A stretch of 64,000 bases of DNA from Termitidicoccus mucosus (GTDB lineage Bacteria; Verrucomicrobiota; Verrucomicrobiia; Opitutales; Opitutaceae): positions 372,001-436,000 of the forward strand of contig NZ_CP109796.1 of NCBI RefSeq assembly GCF_038725785.1, written 5' to 3'. The position numbers and the translations under genes are program-made. The notes beneath the pieces are model-generated. The model was not told where the DNA came from, did not search any database, and worked only from the letters and a program-made list of their open reading frames with translations. Shown here one piece after another: positions 1 through 10,000 of this stretch (position 1 is the first letter of the stretch; each line of letters begins with the position of its first letter).

Positions 1-2301
1 ACGGTTCACGCCGCACTCGACCGGAAGCTGTTTGGAAAGCATGTAGTTGTTGGGCCTGCCTTGCGCGATGCCGCCTCGCCATTCGGCGGGGCCGTCGAGT
101 TCGAAGTCGATCATGTCGAGTGCGGTCGGACAGCGACGGCCTTTTGCATCCACCACCTCGATCTCAACGAGAGCGAGATCATGACCATCGGCGAAGTAGG
201 ATTTTTTACCAAGATTGGCGAGACGCAGTGCGGCAGGTTCGCCGGCGGTCAGTTTTGTGGCTTCTGCGATTTTCTTGTCGCTGGCATCATAACCGACCGC
301 GCGAAGTTCACCGGAATGCCAAGTTACATTTTCGAAAGTGTAGAGGAACCGATTGCTTTGCGCTCCGCGTCCAAGCGATTTGCCGTTGAGGAAAAGCGCG
401 ACAGAGTCGGCGCTAGAAACGACATATACATTTTTAACGGTGCCGGGCGCGTAGTTCCAGTGACCGATGATATAGGTGCGTGGATTTTCCACGTCGACCC
501 AACCATCCCACATGACTTGGTGTGCGTAGAAACCGTCTTTCGTGATGCGCATCGGATCGACCACGCCGCTGCGGCGATAGTTTTCAGCGCCGCGTTGGTG
601 CGTATTGGAGTCGGCAAAAATGATTTTTGCGCCCCCACTGTTCACACGACGTCCAGTTCCGGGACGTTCATGCCAGTACTCATGCCAGCGGATAACATTC
701 TCGATGGCGAGGGAGTCTTGGTTGCGATTGTAAATGCCGGCATCTTTACCTCTATAAAGCGGACCTTCTCCATCCTTGTGATAAGGCGGCGAATAATCGT
801 CCCAATATTTGCGCAAACCCTCGTCCCGGGAGTATTCCATCATCCAGAGCGGGAAGCGCGCGCTTTTATTTATGTAGAGCATGTGCCCACCGTATTCCGC
901 CACCTTGCTGTTGAGCATGTCGCGGCTTCCGCTGGCGCGCCCGCCGTGCGGATCGTACTTGTCGCGCAGATCCTTCATTTCTTGCATGTGCTTTTCGTTC
1001 ACACCCGCGTTGCCGGACTCGTAGAAAAGGATGCTGGGGTTATTGCGATTGTAGATGATGGCGTCACGCATGAGTTCGACACGCTGGCCCCACCAGCGGC
1101 CGACCACATCCTTCTCCGCGTCCCCGGCTGGCATTGCATGGATAAGGCCGACGCGGTCGCAGGATTCGATGTCCTGTTTCCAGGGCGTGATGTGCATCCA
1201 GCGCATGATGTTGCCACCGCTTTCGACAGCTAGACTATTGCTATAGTCGCTCAGCCATACGGGTACGCTTCCGCCGACCGCAGGCCACTCGTTTGTAGAG
1301 CGCGGCGCGTAGCCGTGCATTTGTATCACGCGATCGTTCAGCTTTATCATGCCGTTGGTGAATTCCGTTTTGCGAAAACCGGTGCGTGTGGTCACGGAAT
1401 CGGCGGGTTTACCATCCGCGACGAGCGTCGTCCGCACGTCGTAAAGCGAGCCGTGCCCCCAGCTCCAGAAATCGATTTTGACGGCGCGCGCGCTGGCTCT
1501 GACGATGGTGGTTTCGCCGGGGGCGAGCGTGATGGATTTTTCGGCGACGGCTTTCACGCCAAGCGCGGAGATTTCCATCACATATGAAAACGTCCACGCC
1601 CTTCCGGTTTCGTTGCACACCTCGGATTCGGCGTGGATGGTGGCGGCACAGTTTTTTATATCAAAATCGGTTGCATAGACATAAACACCGGTCGTGCCAA
1701 GGTTCGAGTAAAGCGGAAGCGTTTGATATAATTTTCCTGTGATATGCAGACGCACGTTTTTCGTGATGCCGCCATAGTTCGCATTAAAATTGCGGTCGGC
1801 CCACTGGTAGCGACTGCCGGTCGCCTTCTCCTTATAGTTCCAGTCATTGTCGGTGCGCACGGCGATGACGTTTTCACCAACACTAAGAAACGGCGTAAGG
1901 TCGAATCCGAACGCCATGACACCATTTTCGCTGCGACCAACATGTTTTCCGTTTGCATAAACCTCGGCTGCCTGTCGCACCCCCTCGAACTCGATGAACA
2001 CCTTCGAGTCCTTGAGTTGTGCAGCAGTCAGCGCAAAGTGCTTCCGATACCATGCGACACCGGTTGTGTGATCCACGATAGCCTTGCTGAAGGCATCGTC
2101 CTCGTTCCACGCGCGCGGAAGCGTGACAAGTTTCCATGCGGAATCGTCAAACCACCTTTGCTCCGCGCCCACCGGATCGCCGACGTGAAGACGCCAGTCG
2201 AGATTAAGATTGTAGGCAGCACGATCAGCAAATACGGAAAGCGCGGTGGCGAGGCCGAAGAGGAGGGTGGCGAGGGTTTTGAGATGGGGAGAATTATACA
2301 T
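1..2301 (-). CDS. Glycoside hydrolase family 2 protein, secreted; C-terminus outside window
   Basis: Open from an ATG at 2301 to the left window edge, so 767 residues are visible and the 3' end is missing. Residues 1-25 are a signal peptide (LATLLFGLATALSVFA). A GH2 sugar-binding jelly roll follows (about 30-190, VAWYRKHF and VYANGKHVGRSENG), then an Ig-like sandwich and a TIM barrel. The likely nucleophile is Glu489 (MMEYSRDEG). The segment that normally carries the acid/base Glu (GNE) reads YESGNAGVNE, so residue 432 is Ala where Glu is expected; a neighbouring Glu may substitute, or the enzyme belongs to a subgroup with another acid. It is the last visible gene of a minus-strand operon with the TonB receptor, separated from its upstream neighbour by a hairpin repeat. 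Probable role: beta-galactosidase-like trimming of pectin side chains. The fold is well supported; the substrate is inferred. Confidence 0.88.
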   Translation of the reverse strand, partial: MYNSPHLKTLATLLFGLATALSVFADRAAYNLNLDWRLHVGDPVGAEQRWFDDSAWKLVTLPRAWNEDDAFSKAIVDHTTGVAWYRKHFALTAAQLKDSKVFIEFEGVRQAAEVYANGKHVGRSENGVMAFGFDLTPFLSVGENVIAVRTDNDWNYKEKATGSRYQWADRNFNANYGGITKNVRLHITGKLYQTLPLYSNLGTTGVYVYATDFDIKNCAATIHAESEVCNETGRAWTFSYVMEISALGVKAVAEKSITLAPGETTIVRASARAVKIDFWSWGHGSLYDVRTTLVADGKPADSVTTRTGFRKTEFTNGMIKLNDRVIQMHGYAPRSTNEWPAVGGSVPVWLSDYSNSLAVESGGNIMRWMHITPWKQDIESCDRVGLIHAMPAGDAEKDVVGRWWGQRVELMRDAIIYNRNNPSILFYESGNAGVNEKHMQEMKDLRDKYDPHGGRASGSRDMLNSKVAEYGGHMLYINKSARFPLWMMEYSRDEGLRKYWDDYSPPYHKDGEGPLYRGKDAGIYNRNQDSLAIENVIRWHEYWHERPGTGRRVNSGGAKIIFADSNTHQRGAENYRRSGVVDPMRITKDGFYAHQVMWDGWVDVENPRTYIIGHWNYAPGTVKNVYVVSSADSVALFLNGKSLGRGAQSNRFLYTFENVTWHSGELRAVGYDASDKKIAEATKLTAGEPAALRLANLGKKSYFADGHDLALVEIEVVDAKGRRCPTALDMIDFELDGPAEWRGGIAQGRPNNYMLSKQLPVECGVNR

Positions 2302-2320
2302 TTTTAGAAAGAAACAAGCA

Positions 2321-2378
2321 GGGCGTCGCTTGCGACGCCCCTACAATAAAGCAAGAGCGACACGGAGGGCGTCCCTCC
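2321..2378. repeat. REP-like double hairpin between operon genes
   Basis: Two hairpins fill the gap between the 132-residue gene and the GH2 gene. Hairpin one has arms GGGCGTCGC (2321-2329) and GCGACGCCC (2332-2340). Hairpin two has arms GGAGGG (2364-2369) and CCCTCC (2373-2378). Read on the minus strand the first begins GTAGGGGCG, like the hairpins at 10,256-10,280 and 43,352-43,376. No clean T-tract follows, so it looks like an interspersed palindromic repeat rather than an intrinsic terminator, though it may reduce readthrough or stabilise mRNA. Confidence 0.7.
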
Positions 2379-2379
2379 A

Positions 2380-2778
2380 TTATTTTGTCACGGGAATCGG
2401 GCCGATTTCGACATTGCCTTCACCGGTACGCGAGGCGCTGAACCAATACCAGTATTGCTTGCTAGCGTCGGGAACGGTGTCCACGTAGCTTTTGGCCTTG
2501 TTGGGATTCACCGCCTTGATTTTCACGCGGCCCTTGGTTTTTTCCTGACCGTTGCGACTCAGGTTGATCACGCGCCAGTCGCCTTTAGGGAGCGTCCAGG
2601 TGATTGTTACTTTGTCACCTTTTTGCACGGCCTTGACTTCCGCGCCCGCCACAGCTTGGACCGCGGAAGCCTTCGACTTTTTTGCATTTTCCGCCCCCTC
2701 GGGCGCGGCATGGGCGACGGCCGAAAAGGCAATCGCAAGAACCCCTGTCATTGTGAGGATATGTTTGATCATATTCAT
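2380..2778 (-). CDS. Small secreted fibronectin-III-like protein
   Basis: 132 residues. A signal peptide covers about 1-24 (LTMTGVLAIAFSAVAHA). An Ala/Lys-rich linker follows, then one compact beta domain (about 50-132) with the alternating pattern of an Ig/Fn3 fold (VTITWTLPKGDWRVINLSRNG, YWYWFSASRTG). No catalytic motif is visible. Its ATG overlaps the TGA of the upstream gene as ATGA (2775-2778), so the two are probably translationally coupled and act together. Likely a periplasmic or surface accessory protein. Exact function unknown. Confidence 0.75.
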   Translation of the reverse strand: MNMIKHILTMTGVLAIAFSAVAHAAPEGAENAKKSKASAVQAVAGAEVKAVQKGDKVTITWTLPKGDWRVINLSRNGQEKTKGRVKIKAVNPNKAKSYVDTVPDASKQYWYWFSASRTGEGNVEIGPIPVTK

Positions 2779-4550
2779 GGATTATTATTTTGTTGGCGGG
2801 AATTTAGCCCTGCGCACGGCTTTAAGGCTTCGGCGATGGTTTTGTTGAGTGGATACCGCTTTGCGGCTTCGCGCAAAAATGCACTGATGCCGGCATTGGC
2901 GACGGTTTCGCTTTTAAGGACAATTTCTGCGAGCACACTGCAAAGTTCCTCCGTGGTCAGTCCGCCGACGAGCGCGCCGCCCAGAGTGTCAATTAAACCG
3001 GAGGTTTCTGTCGCGTTGAGCTTGGCGCCGTCCGATTTGGCGGCAAGGATGTCCTTGAGCTGGAGCCGCGCACCGACGATGTATGCCTGTGCCGGAGGCA
3101 CAGGAAGTTCCAGCAGCGCTTTTGTTATCTTGCGGGCGCGGGACTCGGAACCGATTCGCAGTTCAACGGACGCAAGAGCAGCCAGCATGGCAGGCTCGCG
3201 CTCGCCCCGCCAGTATGCCGTGCGCAATTCGTCGAGTGCCTTGACGGCGTTGATTTGCGATATATATATTTCGCTCTTGATGCGCGCGACCTCCGACTGT
3301 GTTGCTTCGCGAAAGGTACACGCCGGCATTTCGGGAATTGCCCCCTTGATATCGGTACTTTTAAAGAAGGCGAAGGTGCGCGAATAGGTGGCCAGATCGT
3401 TTTCCATCCGGCTGATCTTGAAACCGAATACTTCCTCGAACATTTGCGCCGTCGGCTGCTCTCCGCGCTCGATCCGGTCAACAAACTGCATAAAACGCGC
3501 GGCATACTTTCCGTTGTCTCCGTAGAGGCCGAAATGAACAAATATAGCCGCAAGCCGGGCTTCCTCCAAACTGAACACATCGTCTTTTTTAAAAAGCTCC
3601 GCAAGGCCAGGCATGTTTTGCCTGCTGAGATTTTCCTTCACCATCGCGAACCGTATTTGCGTGTGGGAAACTTGCGTGGCTCCGAGCAGGCTGCTTATCC
3701 CGCGGGCGAACCAAGGGGGCGGTTTCCGCGGCAGTGATTTCAGCGCGTGGAGATTCAATGCGTAACTGAGTGTAGCGGCCAGTTGCTCCTCACTGGGGCG
3801 GACTGTGCTTGCACGCGGTTCCCCGGCGCGCACGAGCGCGGCCAGCGGTCCGCCATTTGCGGCTAAGTCAACAAATCCGTCCGGAAGCGGTCTGACTGCG
3901 TTCAGATCCGTATCGTCCCGGTTGCCCTTGATTGCATTTTGCGCCATTTCGGCAATCTCGTTTTCAGTCTCCTCTTGGGGTGTCATTTCGGGATTAATAT
4001 CCTCCACCTCTCCCAGACCATACTCCGCCGCGAAGGATTGGGAGGCGGAAGCCGCGTGGTCATAAAAATCATCGGGATTGCCTGAGGACGGGGCGGCTTC
4101 ATCCAGCACAATCGGATCACCCTCCCACGAATCGATTTTTCTCACGACCGGACGAAATGTCGATTGCTGCTGGTTGATATCAACCACTACATATACAGGC
4201 ATCTTGGGCAGCGCCTGGGTGAGCATCGGCCAGAGATAGGTCGCGGCAAACTGGCGCAACTGCAAATTTTCGACCAAGGATTTGGTCTGGCTGAAGTTGA
4301 GATTGGAAAGCATTTCGTAACCCGGCGCGACGATATTGCGCTTGCCTCGCATCAACACCAACACGGGCACTTTCACATAAAGCCACTGCTCCGGCGCCGG
4401 CAGGACGCGGTCCGCCTTCACGACATAAGGCTCCATTTCGACAACGGGGCCTGCGGCGTCCAGTTTATTTGCATTCTGCTTTGTCTGCCCGAACGCGCCG
4501 CTTGCAAGGAGCAATTGAAGATACAACAGACAAAGCAGTGTTTTTTTCAT
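2775..4550 (-). CDS. Large secreted protein, degenerate gluzincin (peptidase-MA/DUF1570)-like
   Basis: 591 residues from the ATG at 4550; a GTG two codons earlier is possible but less likely. A signal peptide (LLCLLYLQLLLASGAFG) is followed by VEMEPYVVKADRVLPAPEQWLYVKVP, a style of N-terminus I associate with large secreted Opitutaceae proteins encoded near TonB receptors. Around residue 280 the motif PPWFARGISSLL resembles the P-W-F-x-x-G-L segment of peptidase-MA/DUF1570 proteins. The preceding helix reads LSYALNLHALKSL with no HExxH, so it is probably not an active metalloprotease. The C-terminal third is helical, possibly TPR-like. It lies 13 nt after the autotransporter gene and overlaps the next gene by ATGA. 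A glycan-binding or receptor-partner role is an inference only; no SusD features were recognised. Confidence 0.7.
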   Translation of the reverse strand: MKKTLLCLLYLQLLLASGAFGQTKQNANKLDAAGPVVEMEPYVVKADRVLPAPEQWLYVKVPVLVLMRGKRNIVAPGYEMLSNLNFSQTKSLVENLQLRQFAATYLWPMLTQALPKMPVYVVVDINQQQSTFRPVVRKIDSWEGDPIVLDEAAPSSGNPDDFYDHAASASQSFAAEYGLGEVEDINPEMTPQEETENEIAEMAQNAIKGNRDDTDLNAVRPLPDGFVDLAANGGPLAALVRAGEPRASTVRPSEEQLAATLSYALNLHALKSLPRKPPPWFARGISSLLGATQVSHTQIRFAMVKENLSRQNMPGLAELFKKDDVFSLEEARLAAIFVHFGLYGDNGKYAARFMQFVDRIERGEQPTAQMFEEVFGFKISRMENDLATYSRTFAFFKSTDIKGAIPEMPACTFREATQSEVARIKSEIYISQINAVKALDELRTAYWRGEREPAMLAALASVELRIGSESRARKITKALLELPVPPAQAYIVGARLQLKDILAAKSDGAKLNATETSGLIDTLGGALVGGLTTEELCSVLAEIVLKSETVANAGISAFLREAAKRYPLNKTIAEALKPCAGLNSRQQNNNP

Positions 4551-4563
4551 TACCACACTTCGT

Positions 4564-7005
4564 TTAGAATGTATAATTCACACCAAAACGGAGGCCGCGG
4601 GATTCATCGACAACGCAATTATATTCCGATGTGTAGCGGGCCTCGGCGCGCCACTTGCTCGATATGCTATAATCGATGCCGGCGTCGAGGCGATAGCCGT
4701 TGGCGTTGGTGGCGGGAGCGGCGATGTCGATGCGTCCGCCGAAAAGATTGGCGCTGAGCGTGCGGATGTCGCTTTCGAATTCATGCAGCAATGCGAAATG
4801 GACAAACGGGCGGATGAAGCCATGTTTTGTCTTGAAACTGCGCGCCACGCGCAGGCCCAGTTTGCCCTGGAGCGAGGTTTCGTTTTGTTCGTAAACATAC
4901 AGACTGGCCTCGTTGGCGTTGCGCTCCGTGAACGCGTCAACTTTCCAATTCAACCATTGAACACCGGCCACAGGGGTGACTTCAAACCACGAAAACTTCT
5001 TTGTATAGGCGAGCGACGCCGCGGCGCCGATGCGGGTGCCGCTTGCATCCGCATCCGCCCATGAGGCAAGCTGGGTCAGCGCCACCGTGCGTTCGGAGTC
5101 ATAATCATCCGTGCCGTAAAAGCCGGTGAGATTAAACTGAAAATTGCCGGCGTTATAACGTGCCTTGATCCCGAATGTGTGACTGCTCACGTCGCAGTTG
5201 CCGCCCGCGGTATCGAGATCGAAATCGGATATTTCATAGGTGTAAAATCCGCCAGCCACGAAATTTTCCCCGAAAGCATAGTCGGCCCCCACAAGTGCGG
5301 CGATAGTGCCGTAGTCTGAATACGAGGCATCGTCATTCTTGTCGCGCGAGGCTTCCTGCCGATAGCCGTCAAGGAAGAGCTGCACGGAGCCTTTTTTGCG
5401 CGCGTAGGCGGCGTCCTGCCACATGCGGTCCTCAATGCTTTGCATCATTGCGTTGGCGCGAACCACGGATGCCGGGAACCAAGACTGATAAGTGCTGGGA
5501 CTGAGCTGATCGAGCAACTCGCGATAAAGAATCATGGAAGGCTGGCGGTTAAGCGCATCAAAAAGATTGTCGCGAACCGTGCCCGCGTTGACGATCTCAT
5601 CGACACGCCGGGCAACCGTGAGATATTTGCCGTCCAATCCCTCGGGGCTAGAAAAAGGCATTTGCGCAAAGGACACCTCAAGGGTGTTTGCATTCCATTG
5701 CCAAGAGGACACCAGCGACATGCTTGGCGGAAGCGCAATGTGACCCGGCTCAAAATCGCCCGAACGCGCGCCGTTGACCGTCATCAATGTGTATGTGCCC
5801 GGCAGGTAAGGGAAGGTCGATGCGCGACCGATTGTCAGATTGGGAATATTGGTTGCATCAACAGGCGAGATAATCAAATCACCGTTGATAACAAGTCGGT
5901 CATATTCGAGCGGCGTGACCAAATCGAAGCTCAAGTTTCCGTTCAGAGTGACGGTGCCGGTGATGGTCAGGGGTTTATCGGTGGCCGTGGCCCTCATGCC
6001 GGGATTAAGGTTCCCGCCCCTGCTTACGATCACATTGCCTTTTATATTTCCGCTGCCACCAAGCATTGCGTTTTCCTGCACATTGATGTTTCCGCTATGA
6101 AGACCGTCGACGATATATTGGGAATTGCCGCCCCTAGGCCGGAAAACCAACCCCTTGGTGCTCACCATGCCGTCCATGATGACTATGCCACCTCCCATAA
6201 TGTCAAATGTCCGTGCCGATACACCTTCGGAAAATAACAATCCCGACCATCTGACAATTTCGCCAGCGGCAATCCGGTCGTTTATGCGCACGTTAAAGGT
6301 GCCCAAATTGACGACAGTGCCCACCTCGGTGCTGAGCCCGCCAATCTGCAAAGTGCCTGCGGCGTGAGAGCCGCTGGTGGTGACAAAGGGAATCATCCCG
6401 GCATTGGCCAGATTCATCTCCGAATTCCCCTTCATCGTGATCACCGCCTGGCTCAGGCCGCTCTCCAACACGCGCATTGATGAATACGAATCGTCGAGCG
6501 TCAGGCGGGAGTAGGAGTTAAGCGTGACATTCATGGCAAGACGGACAGAACTGCCTCCGGTCGATTCCGGAGCGGTTATATCCAGTGAGGTGCCGAAGCT
6601 ATTGCCGATGAAGCCGTTGAATGTGAACCCCTTCCCCGTGGGATTAAGCTCCATCCAGCCATCCTCCGTGCCTTCGAGGTTGAGCGTGTAAAGACGCATC
6701 ATGCCTGTCTGGATGCTGTAAAGTTGCACGCGCTTGTCACCGGTGCCCGTGTTGACGAGGTTGATGGTCTTGTTCGAGATATCAGAAGAGCCAAGCAGGC
6801 GGACGGCGGCCGTGGGGCCGTCAGGAACGACGCCGGTGCTCCAATTCCCGGAATTGAACCAATCGGAATTCACGGCACCGGTCCAGTCCGTGAAATGGTC
6901 GGGCACCAGTGTCAGTTGCGCATTCAATGTTGCCGCAAGGCATGTGATGCCAGAGGCTAGGACAGTCGCCGCGCGCAGGAGGGAATGCTTTTTTGTGATT
7001 TTCAT
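4564..7005 (-). CDS. Autotransporter (type Va-like) outer membrane protein
   Basis: 813 residues with three parts. A signal peptide covers about 1-29 (VLASGITCLAATLNA). A beta-helix passenger covers about 30-500 and opens with the module signature DWTGAVNSDWFNSGNWSTG also seen in the two giant proteins of this locus. A C-terminal 12-strand autotransporter barrel covers about 535-813 and ends LRFGVNYTF with the terminal aromatic expected for Bam-dependent insertion. Alternating aromatic/polar strands are evident (FVAGGFYTYEISDFDL, RAEARYTSEYN). It sits between the TonB receptor ORF and the degenerate gluzincin gene in one minus-strand operon, which points to a surface role in holding or processing pectin. 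Ligand unknown. Confidence 0.85.
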   Translation of the reverse strand: MKITKKHSLLRAATVLASGITCLAATLNAQLTLVPDHFTDWTGAVNSDWFNSGNWSTGVVPDGPTAAVRLLGSSDISNKTINLVNTGTGDKRVQLYSIQTGMMRLYTLNLEGTEDGWMELNPTGKGFTFNGFIGNSFGTSLDITAPESTGGSSVRLAMNVTLNSYSRLTLDDSYSSMRVLESGLSQAVITMKGNSEMNLANAGMIPFVTTSGSHAAGTLQIGGLSTEVGTVVNLGTFNVRINDRIAAGEIVRWSGLLFSEGVSARTFDIMGGGIVIMDGMVSTKGLVFRPRGGNSQYIVDGLHSGNINVQENAMLGGSGNIKGNVIVSRGGNLNPGMRATATDKPLTITGTVTLNGNLSFDLVTPLEYDRLVINGDLIISPVDATNIPNLTIGRASTFPYLPGTYTLMTVNGARSGDFEPGHIALPPSMSLVSSWQWNANTLEVSFAQMPFSSPEGLDGKYLTVARRVDEIVNAGTVRDNLFDALNRQPSMILYRELLDQLSPSTYQSWFPASVVRANAMMQSIEDRMWQDAAYARKKGSVQLFLDGYRQEASRDKNDDASYSDYGTIAALVGADYAFGENFVAGGFYTYEISDFDLDTAGGNCDVSSHTFGIKARYNAGNFQFNLTGFYGTDDYDSERTVALTQLASWADADASGTRIGAAASLAYTKKFSWFEVTPVAGVQWLNWKVDAFTERNANEASLYVYEQNETSLQGKLGLRVARSFKTKHGFIRPFVHFALLHEFESDIRTLSANLFGGRIDIAAPATNANGYRLDAGIDYSISSKWRAEARYTSEYNCVVDESRGLRFGVNYTF

Positions 7006-7062
7006 TTTAAATTAAAATCCAATGGGTCGCATTTGTGATTATCGCCGGATGAACAGGCCTTT

Positions 7063-10000
7063 TTAGAAGTTGGCCTCCAGCCCGACATTCATAACCATGC
7101 CGGAGGTGAAATAGCCGCCCGTGCGGTCGAATATGCTGCGCTCGTCGCCGACTTCGGTCACATTCCGCCAGTCAAACATGGCTTTCCAGCGCGAATTTAT
7201 CTTGTAGGCGAGGCTCAGGTCGAAGCGCGTGTAAGCGGACTGATACTTGACCTCGACGTAGGTCAGATTGATATCGCGGGCAAACCGGTCAACCCAATAG
7301 GCGGCGATTTTGCCGCTGAACCGCTTCCCGTTATATCGGAGCTGGAGGGTGGCCGATTTTTTCTGAATCCCGGTCATGGGGATTTCCTCGCGCACCATAG
7401 GGCTGTTGATGTATTCATCCAGCATCGCCTGCGTCACATTTTTCTCCGGCCTGGGTATGGTATGGCGCATGTAGTGGGTTTTCGGGTCGGCATAGGAAAA
7501 CGAACCATAGACGCTGAAATTTTTCAGCCAGTCGGCAAGGAACCCGAGCCTTTGATTGTAAACAATCTCAAATCCCCGGTTCGTCCCCTCGCCGAGGTTC
7601 AGCGGGCTTTGCACAATCCAAGTGCCCTCCTCATACTCCGGATCGTATATATAGTTCACGCCGTCGGCAAGGGCCTCATCCCATGTAACATTGATGAACG
7701 AGGTTTCCGTCTGTATTATATCCTTGAATTGCTGATAGAAGAGGGAAAACGTGAGCGAGCCGTTTTTGCTGAAATAATACTCCACGGCGAAATCATACTT
7801 GGTCGCGTATTGAGGCTTCAGGTCGGGGTTGTTGCGCTCGATCCTGAGCTCGGATGAAATCCATCGCTCCTTGGGGATCACGTTGCCGAACTTGGGCCGC
7901 CCGATGCTTTCGGTGCGCGCGAGACGCACATTCATGTTTTTCAGGGGCTCCCACTTGAACTGGATGTTCGGGAAAACGTTGTCATACGTTTTTTCAAAGG
8001 TCTGCCATGAGTATAGAAGCAGGTTTTTCTGCTCGCGATTGATATTATAGTAGGGATTGGGGTCCAGCGTGCCGGGTATGTAGGGGGAGATGGTGTCATA
8101 CTTGCCGTTCTGCCCGAAGACCGCGTCATTGCTTCCCGGTTCCTCGTATATGGGGCCGGTGCCGATTGCCTGGGTGCGCTCGTAGCGCACGCCCGCGATC
8201 ATGGTGAGGTTGCGCAGCAACCGCGCCGTCAGCTGGGCGTAGCCCGCGGCCGTCTTTTCCGTGGCTGTCTTCTCGCCTTGCAACTGCTGGTAAAAGTGGC
8301 CCTTGACATCATCGGAATCGTCGTAGAACTCGCCCGGATGCGCGTTGAAATAGTCATAGACGTAGTAGGGATTCACCCAGTTCGGAATCGGCACGTCGAA
8401 GCCCCAGGAGTTCTGGAAGTAGGGATCGGCAAATTGATAGATGGCTGGCTCGGCGGCGGTGCCAAAATTCTTAAGCGTGCTGTTTCCGGTCAGTGACCGC
8501 CTGCGCCAATATTGATGCATTTCACGCGTCATCTCACCATAGCGCCCGCCAAACTTGAACTCGACCGGCACGCCGAGGACGACGGGGATGGTGACATCGA
8601 GATTCGCGCCCCTTTGCTCATCGGTGCCATAGCCAAATCGCTGCGACAATGTCAGGCTGTTGTAGTTTTCGAGGTTCAAATAGCTGCCCGTGTCGTCCGG
8701 GGCCATTATGCCCGTGCCCCCGTGGGTGGTCTGGACAATCTCCCCGGTGGCATTCCCGGCAATGTTGAGCGCGTTCAGGCCCACCCCGGACATACTATAC
8801 TCTATGCTGAAGTTTTTGCCGGGATCGGGGTCTGTCTCCGCCTTGCTGTAGTGGGCGCCCCAGTTGACTTTTATTTTCCCGAAGGTGTGCCTGGCCCCGG
8901 CATTAAAGGACACGGTGTTATTGTCCGCCGTGCTTATGCCGTAATTCATTCCAATCCTTGCGCCCTCCGGCGAGATCATGTTGTAAAGGTTTGCCTCGGC
9001 TGTCTGCTGGCCCGCGGTCACTTGCATTCTCCGGGTGTAGGCGCCCAGGCCTTTGACGTCGTTATAGGAAGAGTTTAGGAAGAAAACCGTGTTTTGCCAG
9101 GGTTGGTATTCCAAGTTGAGGGAAACCATCCGGGTTTGCTCACTTTTGCCGCTTTCAGTGTATCGCAGTTCGGTAACATAGCCGGGCGTGGTGGGCGTGA
9201 CCTTGTAGCCCGTTTTTTCGAGGTCAGCCAAATCGTAGGTGTATCTCGGTATTTCGTATCTGTTGTTGAAACGATAGTTGCGATTGAAGGCGGTGTTGAA
9301 GGAAAAGCCAAAACGCTGCCTCGTGCCAAAGGCCTCGCCCCATGAGAAGGTGAATCCGGGCCAGATTTTGTAATCGGGGGTGCGCCCGCCGCCGGGCGTC
9401 TTGTCGAAGTCGAGCTCGGCGGTGTTGAGGCTGAGGTTGGCGGCGAAACGCATGCGGCGGCCTTTCTGGCTGAGCGCGCTCTTCGTCTTGATGTTCACCG
9501 CGCCGCCCATGCTGCTTGCGGAGTCCTCCGCCGTCGGCGCGGTCTTCAACTCGATGCTTTCGATGTTTTGCAGCGATTGTGTGCTCAAATTGAATGCGCG
9601 GCTGGCGGTGCCGACGCCCGATTCGTCGCTGCTGATGGACATGGACGCGACCGCGTTGCCGTCGAGGGTGACGTTGGCAAACTCAGGGTCCATGCCACGA
9701 ATGCGCATCGAGCCGGCGTCCTCACCGTCGTAGTCGATGGTGATACCGGGCAGGTTTTTCATGAGTTCGCCCATGTTGCTGTCCACGATATTGCCGAAGG
9801 AGTCGGCGGCAAAAACCGCCTTCTGGCTGGCGGACATGCGCTGCTCCTGCGTGGCGAGCGCCGCGCCCTCGCGGTCGCCAGCCACCACGAACCTTTCGAG
9901 CTGGTAAACCTGCGTGGTGAGATTGAAATCGGCCGTCGCAGTCTGGCCGGCGACAACCGCCACGACTTGGCTGTTCCGGTCGAGATCGGTGTAACTGGCG

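Noticed and set aside
2321-2378. Rho-independent terminator before the GH2 gene
   Set aside because: The hairpins lack a following T-tract in either direction and match the form of repeats elsewhere in the window.
2775-4550. SusD-like starch/glycan-binding lipoprotein
   Set aside because: No lipobox and no TPR/SusD sequence pattern; the only recognisable motif is that of peptidase-MA/DUF1570 proteins.
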